This document shows, one piece after another, positions 1 to 11,776 of a stretch of DNA of 64,000 bases. The position numbers were made by a program, and so were the translations under genes. Numbering within the stretch: position 1 is the stretch's first letter; each line of letters begins with the position of its first letter. The notes beneath the pieces were generated by a model. That model made no database searches and was not told the origin of the DNA. It saw nothing but the letters and a program-made list of their open reading frames with translations. This DNA comes from Suillus spraguei (taxonomy: Eukaryota; Basidiomycota; Agaricomycetes; Boletales; Suillaceae). The stretch covers positions 61,352 to 125,351 of the forward strand of contig JABCPU010000190.1 of NCBI GenBank assembly GCA_016800925.1, in the 5' to 3' direction.

Positions 1-201
1 AGATTATGTAGCCTAAAAAAAGATCTTGTCCCAAGGGTTGTTTACAGAGCGGACAGGATCTTCCTTCCACCGGAACTACCGTTGGATGTCATAGCTTACG
101 TTGAGTCGTCTCGGTCATGCACTGGTCAAACAACTATCTTTGGGTTTGACTACAATTTCCTGGTCACAACTATTTTATTGAAGTATCAGACTCAACTTTG
201 A
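1..201 (+). CDS. open frame entering from the window edge, unknown
   Basis: Frame 1 is open from the first base to a TGA at 199-201, giving 66 codons without a visible start, so it could be the 3' end of a gene that begins outside the window. It includes the short motif FLPPELPLDVIAYVESS, which faintly resembles the start of an F-box-like motif, but that is too little to name a family. The frame that follows (198-401) is also open for 67 codons without a recognisable domain. Treat this as a possible gene fragment only. Confidence 0.2.
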   Translation, partial: RLCSLKKDLVPRVVYRADRIFLPPELPLDVIAYVESSRSCTGQTTIFGFDYNFLVTTILLKYQTQL

Positions 202-1239
202 GATCCGAAATTTTACTCAGCCATGATCGTTTCGCAACAATTTGTAGCCTTGGAATGCAGTACAACCTACAAGATCATCTGGATTGCGGGGTTGGGCCAA
301 TTGTTCCCGATTGTCCCTTTTATCTTGCGTTGATGACGGTCTATGCGGTGCAAAAACCCGCCCTGAATGATCAGGGATTCACATGCCGCAGTAATGTTTG
401 ATACTCGATTTGATGCCAAAAGAATGAGGCCTACCATTGAATTACTCTAATTCCCGCATGTTTCATTCATAGCTTCCTCAAGTTGGCGTGGCATGGCGGT
501 ATCTGTGGTCTTTGCAAGCACTAAATGCCATGGGTGCGATCAAGAATGCGGCGTGTGTTAGAAGGGCAGGCATTATAGCATTGATCAATGCGTTGGCGCA
601 GACACAGTCACTGTATGCTGTTGCACGTATCAACTTGTATTTTAGCAGGATCCAAAAGACGAACCCGTCGGTCGAAGATGAAATTCAACATCGCCCGTAG
701 ATGTTGGCGGACACAAGACGATTCTGACGCAAAAATGCGAAAATCAGTATGGTATGACAGTTGAGGCTGTTGTGGGCTCACCTTGAATCTCATGTAAATA
801 TACCCCGCATCATACACATGGCTTGATTCGGCTTGAAATACATAGCCATTGGCATACAGTGCCTGGAAGTGGTCGAGTGATACATATGGCGATAACCGCT
901 CAATCAGTGACAGTCAGTGCTAGCAACACATGCCGAAGGCTATGATACCACATCTGCCTGCCGCAAAAACCTGCCCATGGTATCGTTCTGTTCTAGAACA
1001 CTATTAATGCTCACAAGAGAAATTTAAGAATGTCAGCTGACTGACTGTTGCGGGTGTTTCAGGTTTTGTTTCCTCTGTGGCTCAGCCTGGTGGTCAACAA
1101 CGCACAGCCGAAATCAAATATCACCGCACAGGACGTGATGTTACTCAAATTGCGCTCCGAAAGGCAAGTCACTTATTTTTTGTGTGATCCGACAGTCACT
1201 TCCGAGTCAGCCGAGCTTTTCACACCAGGCAAATCGACT
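202..1239. other. no supported gene
   Basis: Only short frames of fewer than 80 codons occur on either strand. None shows a family motif, a convincing intron chain or unusual composition. I see nothing that can be annotated. Confidence 0.4.
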
Positions 1240-1597
1240 TACCAGATGCCCAGAAAAGTAATCCACGAGACGGGTTAGCAGGACTTCGCCATACTCGCAC
1301 TTCTGAACGAAGATATAACCTCAGTCTTTAAATGTAGTGCGTACCTCTGTCTCCACCTAACCCTCCACGAAAAAGGAAATAATCAAGCAACAGCGCGCTG
1401 AGTGACTCGCATTCAGGGACCACCAACAGTGATACGTCTGGCAACGGGCAGGAAAGGGCACTGAAAATGTGATTGTCATTGAACAGCTCGTTCCAAGGAG
1501 GGGACGGTAATGAAAGCTTTTCCGATCTTCGCCGCGCGTGAGAAATGACAGTAATTGCATGGGATGGCCGCCATCCACTTGGGAATCGCCAGCTCAA
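1240..1597 (-). pseudogene. collapsed partial copy of the neighbouring alpha/beta hydrolase gene
   Basis: On the minus strand, about 1597-1345 encodes a peptide (LPSPPWNELFNDNHIFS, later RGGLGGDRGTH) that parallels the first exon of the hydrolase at 2861-4571 (LPSPRNELFNDNYIVS, later QGELGGERSEK). Directly beyond it, 1310-1240 resembles the end of a late exon and its splice donor at about 3125-3053 (shared stretch around ggcaggtcttcgccacactc, a few differences). The first and last parts of the gene are therefore joined with the catalytic middle missing. No full reading frame survives. This is a dead local duplicate in the same orientation as the complete gene, inferred from similarity seen by eye. 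Confidence 0.6.
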
Positions 1598-1599
1598 AA

Positions 1600-2860
1600 T
1601 AATTTGAAATCATGCCGGGGGTTGGTCACTGTTCGAGAGAAGAAGCAAGAGTATCAAGTACCCAGTTACTATGACTCCGAGCTTGCTCGTGACTCAACTA
1701 TCGCGAAGATAAAAAGTCTGAGCAACTGACTTTTGTATGATCCTGTAATTTAAGTGGGAAAATGTTGGTTAGCATGATTTTGAGTTCTGACGTGGTTCGG
1801 TTACTATCCCAAAGATAGGATAAAAAGTAACAAGGGAGTGAGCTTTTAACGAACCGAGATAAACTGTGAACGTTTTCGGTTCATTTTGTATATGGAAAGG
1901 TCTAGTTTCGCCGGACAAGCGCAAACATGGTAACCGGTCTAGATAATTGGACCTGTGAGATCAGGGATCAATGAACAAAGCTTCAGCCGAAAGAAAGCAC
2001 AAATACAGACCGAAACGTGAAAGAGTGGAGATGGGTGGGAAGGACAAATGGCAAGCGACGCGTAAATGAGGATAGCCGCAGGGAAAAAGAAAGATTCAAA
2101 GAACGTGTTGTGAATTGCCAGTTTGCAAGTCACGACTTGGCGTAGCCCCGGATGTGCGTTTTACGTAGAAGCACACACGAAGAACGACCGCTCACAAGGG
2201 TTGTATATGTTTCGCGCGTCACGCGTCGACGTTCGTGGTCCACTCGAATCTCAGAAATGCCATCTCTTTACCCAAGGGACACGCTGGCCCATTGTGTTTG
2301 TATTTCCCTCATCCTCGACAGTGGTGATGGTCTCCTCCCCTCACTCCAAGCCGCACCCTTTATACTGCCCGGTGTCCACAGCTCTCCCTACCACTATCAA
2401 CTACGGCCTCCCCTCCCTCCCAGCACCCGGACCACCGTGCTGCTCCCGGCACCCATCGGTGACCTCCTGCTGTCATAAGCAAAACTCCTGGAACCTCCGC
2501 CCCCCTCGAAGAATTTGATGACGCACCCCTACGCATATTGGATGGCGCTCCGAATGGGATATGGCAAATCGATGGTGTAAAATATGAAATTCACCGTTAT
2601 CCAATGAAGGCTGTCACAACTAAATCCGTACGACTCACGTGAGTACAAGCCTCGCAGTGCACAGTGCTATTGGTGCCTGACTCTACTGGAACAAGTCAAG
2701 GCGCGATACCCACGCAGGTTAAAAGAACGCCGTCGTGAAGATCTTTGTCATTCGATATATAATATTATCGTATGCTCATAGATATGATAATACCAACTGT
2801 CTATGTCTGTTCCCAGTTTCCCATGCATTGCTGGTCACACGCTTACCACCGCAAAGAATA
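1600..2860. other. intergenic, no supported gene
   Basis: Two overlapping plus-strand frames (2123-2518 and 2152-2478) are open for 108-131 codons in a C-rich stretch (about 2300-2470). They carry no recognisable motif and look like compositional open frames. The segment also holds the 3' flank of the hydrolase gene that ends at 2861. Confidence 0.35.
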
Positions 2861-4571
2861 TCATAGGTATGCTCTACTTCGTAGCCCGTACTTCTTCTCC
2901 AGGAAAGCCGATATTTCTTTGGCTAAAAGAAAATCATGACGTGAAAATTGTTGTAAAAACCAGAATATCACTTACCGAGCTCTTCTGGCGATTCGTGTGG
3001 AATCTGAGCGAAAGCCGCTTAATCAGGCTTGTACATTGATACAAAACATCAACTTACCAGATGGCCAGCAGAGTGAATCGCCACGTTAGATGAGTTGGCA
3101 GGTCTTCGCCACACTCGCACCCTCGTTGCCTTTTCGCCCATAATTCTGAAATGAACGTTAGTAGAGCAGAGTTTATGGCTGGGGGTAACGCACCCCTTGT
3201 CTTCCGGCTTTCCTGGACAATCCAACGTAGTTCTATTCGCTCGTCCACCTTTTCTATTAGTTCCCATGCTTCATTTGCTCCTATACGATCTACGAACACC
3301 AAAGCTTCGTGTAGAGCTGACATCTTTAGTTTCACGCCCCCTTGTGGATCCTTGCACAAGCCATATGTAACATATAGCTGTATGGTATCAGGATGCCAAG
3401 TTCCGAAGAATGGAGAGGCCTTAAAGGAACGTAATGCCTCTTCACTGGTGACATTACTTAAATACTTAGAAGTCATTGACACGAAACTATGACTCACCGT
3501 GATGGCCAACGTTCGCGTCTAGAGAGAGCGGCCAAACTGAGCCCAAGTAAATTGGACGCATCCTTGAGACCGTGAATAACTACAGGGTCTATAAGAATCA
3601 TGGAGGAGAACAGTGCGGGAAAATTGACAGCCGCCAATATCCTGCATTGATATTTGTCAATATTGGATCAGAGTATAACGTTAGCTAGTGATGACAACAT
3701 ACGAAGAACAACCACCGAATGAATGTCCAACAGCGACCAGGGAGCGGGATGAAAATCCTTCAGTCTTCCTGAATTCACTGATAGTCTCCGGCAGAAGTTG
3801 TAGATGCGTCGGTAAAGCCTTCGAAAATGCATCTTCCGGAAGATAGTGTAACAGAAAGTGTGCAATATCTCGTGCGTTGTCTCGCCAATCAACTACGAAG
3901 GTTAACCTCGACTTTTGGATGAAGTGCGCCAGTCGCCTTACATATGCCACTGAGATTTGTCTCATTGATTAATGCAGCATCACCGTGCTGAACGGCCTCC
4001 CAAGACCACACCTCGTCAATCAGTGAAGCGGTGGGTGACGATAATAAATATCGCAAAGTTGTTTCCCATATCTATAACACATTCAATGGCTGTTCTTGAA
4101 TGCACGGATCGTGCCAAATAAATGAGTACCTCCTTGGGAAAACCATTTGCGTGAGCGAAGACCAGTGTCAAGCCCTTGCCCCCCATTTTGAGCTTTCTTG
4201 ACATATCGGTTAACACAGTTCCACAACGGTTTCTCGCTTCTTTCTCCGCCTAACTCTCCCTGCACGAAGCGTTCTTGTCGCTGAAAAATTTCAGTGTGAA
4301 GCTGCTTGATATTTCGTTTCCGTTCTGCGGTATTCGTCGAGAATTTGGGGACAACAGGCAATGGGATGTCCGGAGTGAGTCTTGGACAACCAGCAGGTAC
4401 GAGGTGGGTGCTAACAATATAATTGTCGTTAAACAACTCGTTTCGAGGCGACGGTAATGGTGGCGCCTCCAACTCGCAACGCGTGCGAAAAGGTAAGAAT
4501 GGCTTAGGGTTTATAGTTGTCCACCGGGGACTTGGTTCGTAAGGGTACGTGGAGGTCATACTGGCGGGCAT
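2861..4571 (-). CDS. alpha/beta-hydrolase fold protein (multi-exon, one frame slip)
   Basis: Fungal alpha/beta hydrolase, probably an esterase- or lipase-like enzyme of unknown substrate. The start is taken as the ATG at 4571 (MPASMTSTYPYEP). Exons read by eye are 4571-4130, 4011-3942, 3892-3703, 3641-3498 and 3444 downward, then two short 3' exons ending with TGA at 2861-2863. Motifs in order: LWNCVNRY, then LTLVFAHANGFPKE (oxyanion strand), DWRDNARD, the nucleophile elbow GHSFGG, LIDPV, ASPFFGTW, the VWRRPAN block, and a C-terminal GHL/IPHESPEEL/FLEKKYGL segment that should contain the catalytic His. The frame slips at a run of six C (4179-4184); with five, the HANGFPKE strand reads in phase with exon 1. 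The junction near 3135-3190 also does not close cleanly. A dead partial duplicate lies at 1240-1597. No secretion signal is evident. Confidence 0.8.
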
Positions 4572-5629
4572 TTGAATTCTTCGTTCAAAGCAGAAGTTTG
4601 ACCCGGTTCAAGAGCGTTGGCCGTGAGCCGTAGGCCTGCAACTGACATGGACATCCGGATACTATTAAGCGGGGAATCATGGGATAATTCAAGTTGGTCA
4701 CCTGCTTCGCCGACGCCTGGAAGGCTACTTGGTTAGAAATCGCCGTTGAGAGTTTCCTCGGAGCTTTGAAAACTTGCTAAGCCTACATACAGCAAATCTG
4801 TACTCGTCTGAATCGCTGATTGTCCTGATCCTCAGCGGCATGGTGTGCTCGTCTCACCAAGAGAACGTGTAATGATATCAAGCAAAGAACGCTCTATGAT
4901 AATGATCTAGCTTGGGACAAGATTTTATTCAAAGACTATTGATATAACTAGTGATGCAGCATGTCCCGGTGTCTAGTACTAGTAACGTCGGTGCCCACCG
5001 TGGTACATGATCCTAGGATCCTAGGGCCCGGCATCCATTATGAATAGTAAACCAAGTTCTGCGTCTTTGCGGTAATTTATTCGTGGATTCGGGTATTGTG
5101 TGATGGGTATGGAGACCTTGTGTCCCTGCCAGGCCCAATACCGTACAGTCGCGTAGTACGGTCCGATGGATATTCAGTTACAGCTGCAATACTGGTTTGA
5201 AGTCGTCAAAATCTTGTTGGAGAAGTGTGTATAAGCACCGGCAGAGTCCAGTATCCAATCTCCCAGACAAATCACTGACCACCGTACACTTGCATGTTGC
5301 ATTGCACATCGGTTACAACAGAACGAGGCGGTGCTATCATATGGCAGCGACTTTCCTTTTTCAGATTATCGATGCCGTTGCTTACGATTACTCGTCCCAA
5401 CAAATTATGAATCCGGGTACTCAATACTTACGTTCGTTGTTGACCGTCATATAAATGGCGTCGCTGCCGACGCCAAAGTCTCATTCTTCCCTTTTCTTCG
5501 TACTCTCCAGAATACTCTCCTTCGTCCTTCTGCCCTTTTTATACTGTGTTGCACTGGGTGCATTAAAGCTATTGGATCTTGTATTTTAAGTAATACCATT
5601 CAAGCCCAAGTTTCGATCGCGCATTTATA
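4572..5629. other. intergenic, nothing recognised
   Basis: No supported gene. A small palindrome-rich spot (cctaggatcctaggg, about 5012-5026) and several frames of fewer than 100 codons occur, without domains. The stretch contains the upstream regions of the divergent genes at 4571 (minus) and 5630 (plus). Confidence 0.35.
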
Positions 5630-6611
5630 ATGTTGGATATTCGAAATCGTCTTGTGAGTCCTATAATTTTGTTTCTACTATCGCGGTAAAAACTCATCAA
5701 AGCAGGCTAGGTTTAACGTATCGGAAGATTTACCTTCTGCACACGTTTTAGATCTCGAACGAGCTCAGCATGTACGGCTTGCTCTCCAGAACTTAGATGC
5801 TCCCCGGGACTATCAAGGGAGCCACAGTCAGGGTCTCATACCCTGTTCCGACCTTTCTTCTACATCTTCAAAGAAAGTCTCTGAACATAAAAAAAAATAT
5901 CGGCCTCCTCCTCTGACATTGGATGTACAGCATCATCCCGCGCTGCAACGCTCAGGGTCATCCTTACATCCTACGGAGATGAAAAGTCGACACACCAAAT
6001 CCCAACGTAGTCTACCCACTATACAGACTATACCTCTTGCGGTACCCACTCAGGCATACCGATCTTCTATCGCCTTCAGCTCTCCCAATTCCTCTCCCTC
6101 TCCCACTTCCACGTTAGCTTCATCTCCTACCGCAACGGTGCCATCTGATCTAAACTATTTGACCGTACCTTCTGCGCATCCACCCTTGACACCCCTGTCA
6201 CCATTGACACCCCCACCACTGTCTCCTTCAACAACGAAGCGGAAGCGTTTCTCAAGGCTGTGTCGCAAATTTGGTGAATCTCCACCCCCTGAGCTTGTCT
6301 TTGGCCAGCCTCCTGTGTCTATGGGCAGGAAGGTTTGTGCACAAAACTTCGCTCCTATCGTGGAAGAGGGCATTTCCCTTTTTACTTCCAAAGAGTCTCC
6401 ATTTTCATGGGATCTAGACACCTCTAGCACCAGTACTTTGGGAACGTGCTCGAGTGATGATCTTGATCAACCCTCGCCTGTTCTCAAAGACGCCGAGCAA
6501 CTGCATCACATCTCGAGGGAGTATGGTACAGTTTGTGTCCTGGAGAAGAAGGGTCGACGAATTACGCAACGGAATTATGAGGAAGTTTTAATGCGTTTGA
6601 GAATGCTTTGA
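5630..6611 (+). CDS. conserved-looking Ser/Pro-rich protein, function unknown
   Basis: Two exons, 5630-5653 and 5706-6611, joined across a clean 52-nt intron (GTGAGT...GCAG) give about 309 residues from MLDIRNRL. The N-terminal 90 residues are helical and charged. The middle (about 110-200) is Ser/Pro/Thr-rich and probably disordered. There follow a basic patch KRKRFSRLCRKFGE and the segment PPELVFGQPP. The C-terminus REYGTVCVLEKKGRRITQRNYEEV is compact and is the likeliest conserved element. The ATG at 5630 is chosen because the short first exon keeps the frame through the intron into the long exon. I do not recognise a named domain and assign no function. A disordered nuclear or signalling protein would fit the composition, but this is inference. 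Confidence 0.7.
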
Positions 6612-6900
6612 GCGAAGGTTCAAGCAACTCATTCATTTCGCCTCGTCTTTTCCGGCTAATTTCACCTGTTGGTGGTTGGGATACTTATTCTAATATTTAT
6701 CATAGCGTTGAGCGCCCTTTCATCACTTTCGTGATGTACAATAATTTTTAAAGGACGTACGCTGATAGTATAACATGGCACTCATATACATTGTACAATA
6801 GCATACATACGTAGTGGAACTTTTGGTCAATTGCTTCAAATAGAGGTGTAACATAGGTCTCGCTGATTATCATATCTAGGAGATGGTTTAGCAATTGTCG
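6612..6900. other. 3' flank, no gene seen
   Basis: AT-rich sequence downstream of the gene ending at 6611. I saw no reading frame with a recognisable motif. Confidence 0.4.
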
Positions 6901-7440
6901 TCAGCTCAAGCCTCGGATCAAGGAGCCTGAAATTCTACGGACACGATGTGAGAAGGCAACTTGCATCGTGCGTATGCATTGTGAAAATGCTTGAACGGAT
7001 AATCCACGGACCATCGTCCTGAATGTGATCATCATAGCGACGAGTATTGCGTATAAAAACCTTGGCATCCACCATTGAATCAGCCTTCTATTGAAATGAT
7101 ACTTAGCGAATAACGGTATTGCAAGTGGCAAGTTATAGGCAAGGCCCTAGTTATTAAACGTCGATCCAACGATACTATGCCGGATGATTTCGGGACACCG
7201 ATAGACCTGAGTGTATCGTGTGGTTTTGCGTACATATCGTTGAGTTGGAAGTGCCGAACGGAGTGGAATTGTTCAGTCGAAGTCACAAGACCGGTTCGTG
7301 ATTACATGCCTTTGCAGCAAGGCTTTCGGAAGGAAGGTGGAGCGTAGTCCAGGGTAGTGCCACATGTAGTAAATTTTCTCTGCAGGAACCAAAACGCAAA
7401 CGAAACTTTCCTACGTACGTGGCATCTGTGGTAGTGGGCG
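6901..7440 (-). CDS. possible small spliced membrane-protein gene, uncertain
   Basis: On the minus strand the frame 7131-6901 encodes LFAKYHFNRRLIQWWMPR, then a hydrophobic segment (FLYAILVAMMITF) and a basic C-terminus (HRVRRISGSLIRGLS). This could be one membrane helix followed by a cytosolic tail. Upstream, YYMWHYPGLRSTFLPKALL reads toward a GTAATC donor and a CACTCAG acceptor, with YRCPEIIRHSIVGSTF after it, so a spliced gene is plausible. A stop lies in the joined frame, and I recognise no family. It may instead be an untranslated region between the divergent neighbours. Confidence 0.3.
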
Positions 7441-7752
7441 CTACTCTTGTTCGGCATCAACAGCTGAAACGTGAGTCGATAGAGTTTTGGATAGCAAGGT
7501 TGCCACCGATCTGTGAGTTTTTCTTATATAGATGATTTTTGAACGTGGAAGAGAAAGGGCTCTAGCTGTTTGGCTTGGTCGTTGTTTGCAGTGGTGATGA
7601 CCCAATTGTTTGTGCTCGCACACGCTTAACATTGTCCACGATCCTCATCGACATCCTTCGGTTTCCCTTTATCTTTGCACGTTCTTCAACAGTGAAAGCG
7701 AACAAGATTTTTTATAATTTTGAGCGTTGCTCATGTTAGTTGGGCTGCTTTG

Positions 7753-10700
7753 ATGTCTGGTAAAGCGCCTCCAAAGGACCAAGAGCGCTTTTGAGTACGT
7801 TGCCTGCCTCATCGTCACAACAAGCTTCGACGTCGTCGACTTCAACATCGACTTCTTCACCTGGTGCTGGTACTAGTAAAATTGGTGCACCACCACCAAC
7901 AGGACCAAGACTCCTGAATGGTGTTCCAACTCAACCCCGAGGTAAACCAACCGGAAAACCATTTGTGAATGGCTATGTTGGACCACCTGTAATAAGCGTA
8001 CCAACAGGACCAAGATCTACGCAGAAGGGCAAGCAGGTTGATTCTACATCGAATGTGAGTACTTACTACTTGGAACAATGAGAATGAGAATGATAATTTT
8101 CTATAGTCATCTGTTTCGCCGGTTCATGAAACTTCACCTGTAGCGAGTTCAGCGACTGTTGCTGATGGTGTTAGACCTCATCAACCTGTGAAGATATCCT
8201 TTACAATTAATCGCAGAACTTCCATTACCGAATCACGTACGAGACCACCACAACCAATTGAAGAACCCCCGCCGCCGCCACCACCTTCAGGACCACCACC
8301 ACCTTCAGAGGTACCACCACCACCGCCACCACCACCTTCAGAAGTCCCACCACCACCACCACCATCGCCATTACCATCACCACCACCACCACCTTCAGAA
8401 CCACCACCTTCAGAAGTACCGCCGCCGCCTTCAGAGGTACCACCGCCACCTTCAGAGGTACCGCCACTACCTTCAGAGGTACCGCCGCCACCTTCAGAAG
8501 TACCACCACCACCTTCAGAGGTACTACCATCACCGCCTTCGCCTTCACCACCACCTCCTACTCCATCACAGGATTTTTCAGATCACGCGCCCTCACCCTC
8601 ACCACTTCCTTCAGAACCAGTCGCATCATCATCAAAACCACCCCCACCTGAATTTTATTCATTGCCTCCCCTCCCCCATGGCCACCCTCCCGTTCCGAAT
8701 ACCCACCTGGCAACAACTTCAGAGTCATATATGACCCTGCCATTGACAAGGACCGTGACGGACGTTTTCGGGCTTTATCGAGAAGATTCGAGCCACCCAG
8801 CTTGATGGTACAGATGAACCCCGGATCAAAGGCAAAGGAAAGGGCAAGGAGACGCTCACGCGGTATAACGGAGAAGTGATCGAAGGCGAGCCAGAACCTA
8901 CCACAACTGATCCCCGCAAGGCACCAGGTTTCAAGAAACGTCCCCACCGAGACGCGTTCCATGAAATTCGGTATGAAGTGGGTAATCACATATATCTTGT
9001 AATTAACCCCATTGACGCATCTTGAAAGTATGATCCAAACTCGACAGGCCCACCGCCCCCCACAGCTGTGTTGATCATGAATTTGTCACCCCTAACGCCT
9101 ACGCAGCAGATACGTCGCGTCTTCAGTGCACATGGCAGGATCTCCTCTTTTGATCCGCAAATTGACATGGAGTCTGGGGTAGCGCTCGGCATCGTGTTCA
9201 TTCGGTACCAGACACATGAAGAGGCCAAGTCATGTGTAGAGCGTACCCATGGAAAGAAATTTGGCACAGGCATGGGAATGGCTGACGGGGAGGAACTCAA
9301 GGTGGTCTTTGATGGTGAAGGTCTCAAATTGAAGGCAGTGCGGAAAGAGCTAGAACAACAAAAACATCGCGGAAGAGAAGAGAAAAGGAGGAAGGAGAAA
9401 GAAGCCAAGGCTCCGACGTTACCACCTGCACCCATACCCGCACCGATATCAATACCGAAAGCTCAGACCCCAAGCTCAACACATACACCCGTTCAGCCCG
9501 CATGGCGGCCCAGTCATCAACTCCCTGCACGCCCTGCACACATTCCCTACACCAACGGACGCCTATCACCTCCCCGTAGCAGAAGAGCAGCGCCTGTCAT
9601 GAAGGCTAAGATGATGAACTCGGCACTGAGTACTCGTTTCCCGGCAGTGAATGACCATGCGCCTATGTCATCCTCTTCATCATCGCCGATCCATACCCGC
9701 AGTCGTCCTTCACATATAGTTCTACTCACGGTCTAGCACCTCCATCCCGCTCACCTTCCCCTATCTCCCGTCGCCCAGGACAAGGGCGCCATCAACAGCA
9801 AAGAGAGGCTACCAGTGCTACTGTCATCGATGCCCTCGCCAAGAACGGCTTCGAGCATGTCCGAATAGACCTCACAGGTGGCGCGATGATATCTATCCGT
9901 GAAGAAGATGTGCGCGCGTTCTTCAAGGACTTCAAGGTTGACTGCGTCCTACGAGATCACAACGCTTGGTATGTTGCCTTTCAAACGAGTGACTCCGCTC
10001 GACGCGCAGCCATGGTGCTCAGCTCGCGAACACTTGGCCACCACTCGGTAACGCTCTCAGCTTGTCCTCCTCCTTCTCACGCCGCTCCTGTGCCTGCTGA
10101 AAAAACCAGCTGGACAAAGGAGGAGATAGTTCAAAAAGCGGCAGATACGATTGTCAAAGAGCTCAAGGTTCTTTTGGAGAAGGACATTACTGAGCGGGTG
10201 GCTGCTGTTGATCTACGGAAGCTTGTTGCGGACGAGAAGGCGAAAGTTGCAGAGACGAAAGCTAGGGAGGGTCCAGAGATGGTCAATGAGCAACGGCCGG
10301 CTGAGAAACGAGGTCTGAAGGGACTGTCCTTTCGGAAACCGAAGAGATCAAGGGAGGAGGAAGCGAAGACAGCTGTGGTCGAAGAAGAAGCACCTCTCGT
10401 TGAGCCGGAAGAGCCCGTACCTGTTGAACCGCCAAAGAAGAAGCGGAAGAAAGAGGTCGTGACGAAGGTTGCAAGAGTCGCTGAATTCGACTTGGAGTCC
10501 GAGGATGAGGAGAACCTTGCACCCGAACCCCGGAAGCGGGCTGTTTCCGAGGTTCACGATGAAGAGCCGGAGCCTATCAAGAAGAAGTCGAAGAAGGATG
10601 CTGTACTCGAGGATGACGAACAACACAAGAAGGCCTTGTCAAAGAAGAAGGTCATCAAGAAAAAGCCAGCAGTCAGGGTAGTTGTCGACGAGGTCATTCG

Positions 10701-11776
10701 GCCCGACGAGTTGGATTTCAATGTTCCTGCTACTGCCAACATCCACATCTCAAAGGTGGAGTCGGTTTCGCGCTCGCCTTCTCCTGTGCCAGAACTACCA
10801 CGGCCTCCGAGTCTTCCTTCCGATCCTCTCGAGCAAGACATATGCAATGACGACGAAGACCTTCATTTCGCTCGGCTGGCTATGTCGGACGATGTTCCAA
10901 GCGTATCGCACGTCTCACTGCCTACTATCGATACTGTACTAGCATTTCGGAAGCATCTCACAGGATCAGCACGTACCGAAGGATACTACAAGATCTCTCA
11001 TGCCGAGAAATCAGCCTATGTCGCTCAATACGCCCTGCGGTCCACAAACGTCGAATCAGTCGCTCCAACCGAAGCACCCGCTCAACCCGTCACCTCTTCC
11101 CGTTCCAACCGCGCCAATGCTCGTCGCCGCGCTCAAGGCCTGGAAGAAATCAACCAAGTACAACGAGCTGTAGCTCTTTCAAAAGGCGAGACAGCCGCTG
11201 CAGAGCTGAACATCAAATTCAACCAGCTCCAAACGCGGAAAAAGCACCTCCGGTTTGCGAGGTCTCCAATTCATGACTGGGGATTGTATGCTATGGAGAG
11301 GATTGCGCGGGGGGAGATGGTCATTGAGTATGTGGGCGAGATTATCCGAGCTCAAGTTGCCGATAAGCGGGAAAAGGTATATGAGCGGCAGGGGATCGGA
11401 AGCAGTTATTTGTTTCGAATTGATGAGGACCTTGTGGTGGACGCTACGAAGAAGGGGAATCTTGGGTGAGTTCTGTCTCAGATCTTTACGTGATGCAGTT
11501 ATTGATTGGATGTTTGCGTTAAGGCGTCTCATCAATCACTCATGCGATCCGAACTGTACTGCGAAAATTATTACTATCAGCGGCGAGAAGAAGATCGTCA
11601 TCTATGCTAAGCAGGATATCGAACTGGGCGATGAAATTACATATGGTCAGTCAAGCCCAGCATTCTCCATACTTTGTTTCTCTAACTGACGCTCTACAGA
11701 TTACCATTTCCCTATCGAGCAGGACAAGATCCCATGCTTATGTGGCTCTGCGAAGTGTCGCGGTTATCTCAACTAG
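7753..11776 (+). CDS. SET1: SET1-type histone H3 lysine-4 methyltransferase (COMPASS catalytic subunit)
   Basis: Predicted nuclear enzyme that methylates histone H3 Lys4 within COMPASS. Exons read as 7753-8054, 8107-8977, 9029-11465, 11524-11645 and 11700-11776, with short GT..AG introns. Order of parts: a Ser/Thr-rich N-terminus; a long proline-rich tract (8263-8560); YDPAIDKDRDG and DPRKAPGF; an RRM-like domain (NLSPLTPTQQIRRVFSAHG); a second RNA-binding-like region (GFEHVRIDLTGG, WYVAFQTSDSARRAAMVL); a Lys/Glu-rich linker (N-SET region); then SET with YVGEIIRAQVADKREK, GSSYLFRIDEDLVVDATKKG, RLINHSCDPNCTAK, GDEITY/DYHFP; and post-SET CLCGSAKCRGYLN to the TAG. Active-site motifs are intact. 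The N-terminal half needs single-base frame changes near 7789-7792, 8640-8690, 8765-8768 and 9690-9725. These look like homopolymer errors, but true decay cannot be excluded. Confidence 0.9.
8263..8560 (+). repeat. proline-rich tandem repeat coding for PPPPSEV-type units
   Basis: Inside the SET1 gene, units of about 15-24 bp encoding runs of proline followed by SEV (PPPPSEVPPPPSEVPPLPSEV) are repeated about ten times with variable proline number. The CCACCACC-type composition and ccttcagaggt core suggest slippage-driven expansion. The region is probably disordered and may bind SH3, WW or profilin-like domains; this is inferred only from composition. Confidence 0.8.

Noticed and set aside
8225..8554. 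Minus-strand Val/Leu-rich frame and a plus-strand His-rich frame over the SET1 proline tract
   Set aside because: Both are shadows of the repetitive proline codons in other phases.
9886..11469. A separate gene starting at the ATG at 9886
   Set aside because: The frame continues upstream without a stop through GFEHVRIDLTGG and the region belongs to SET1; the break before it is a frame slip.
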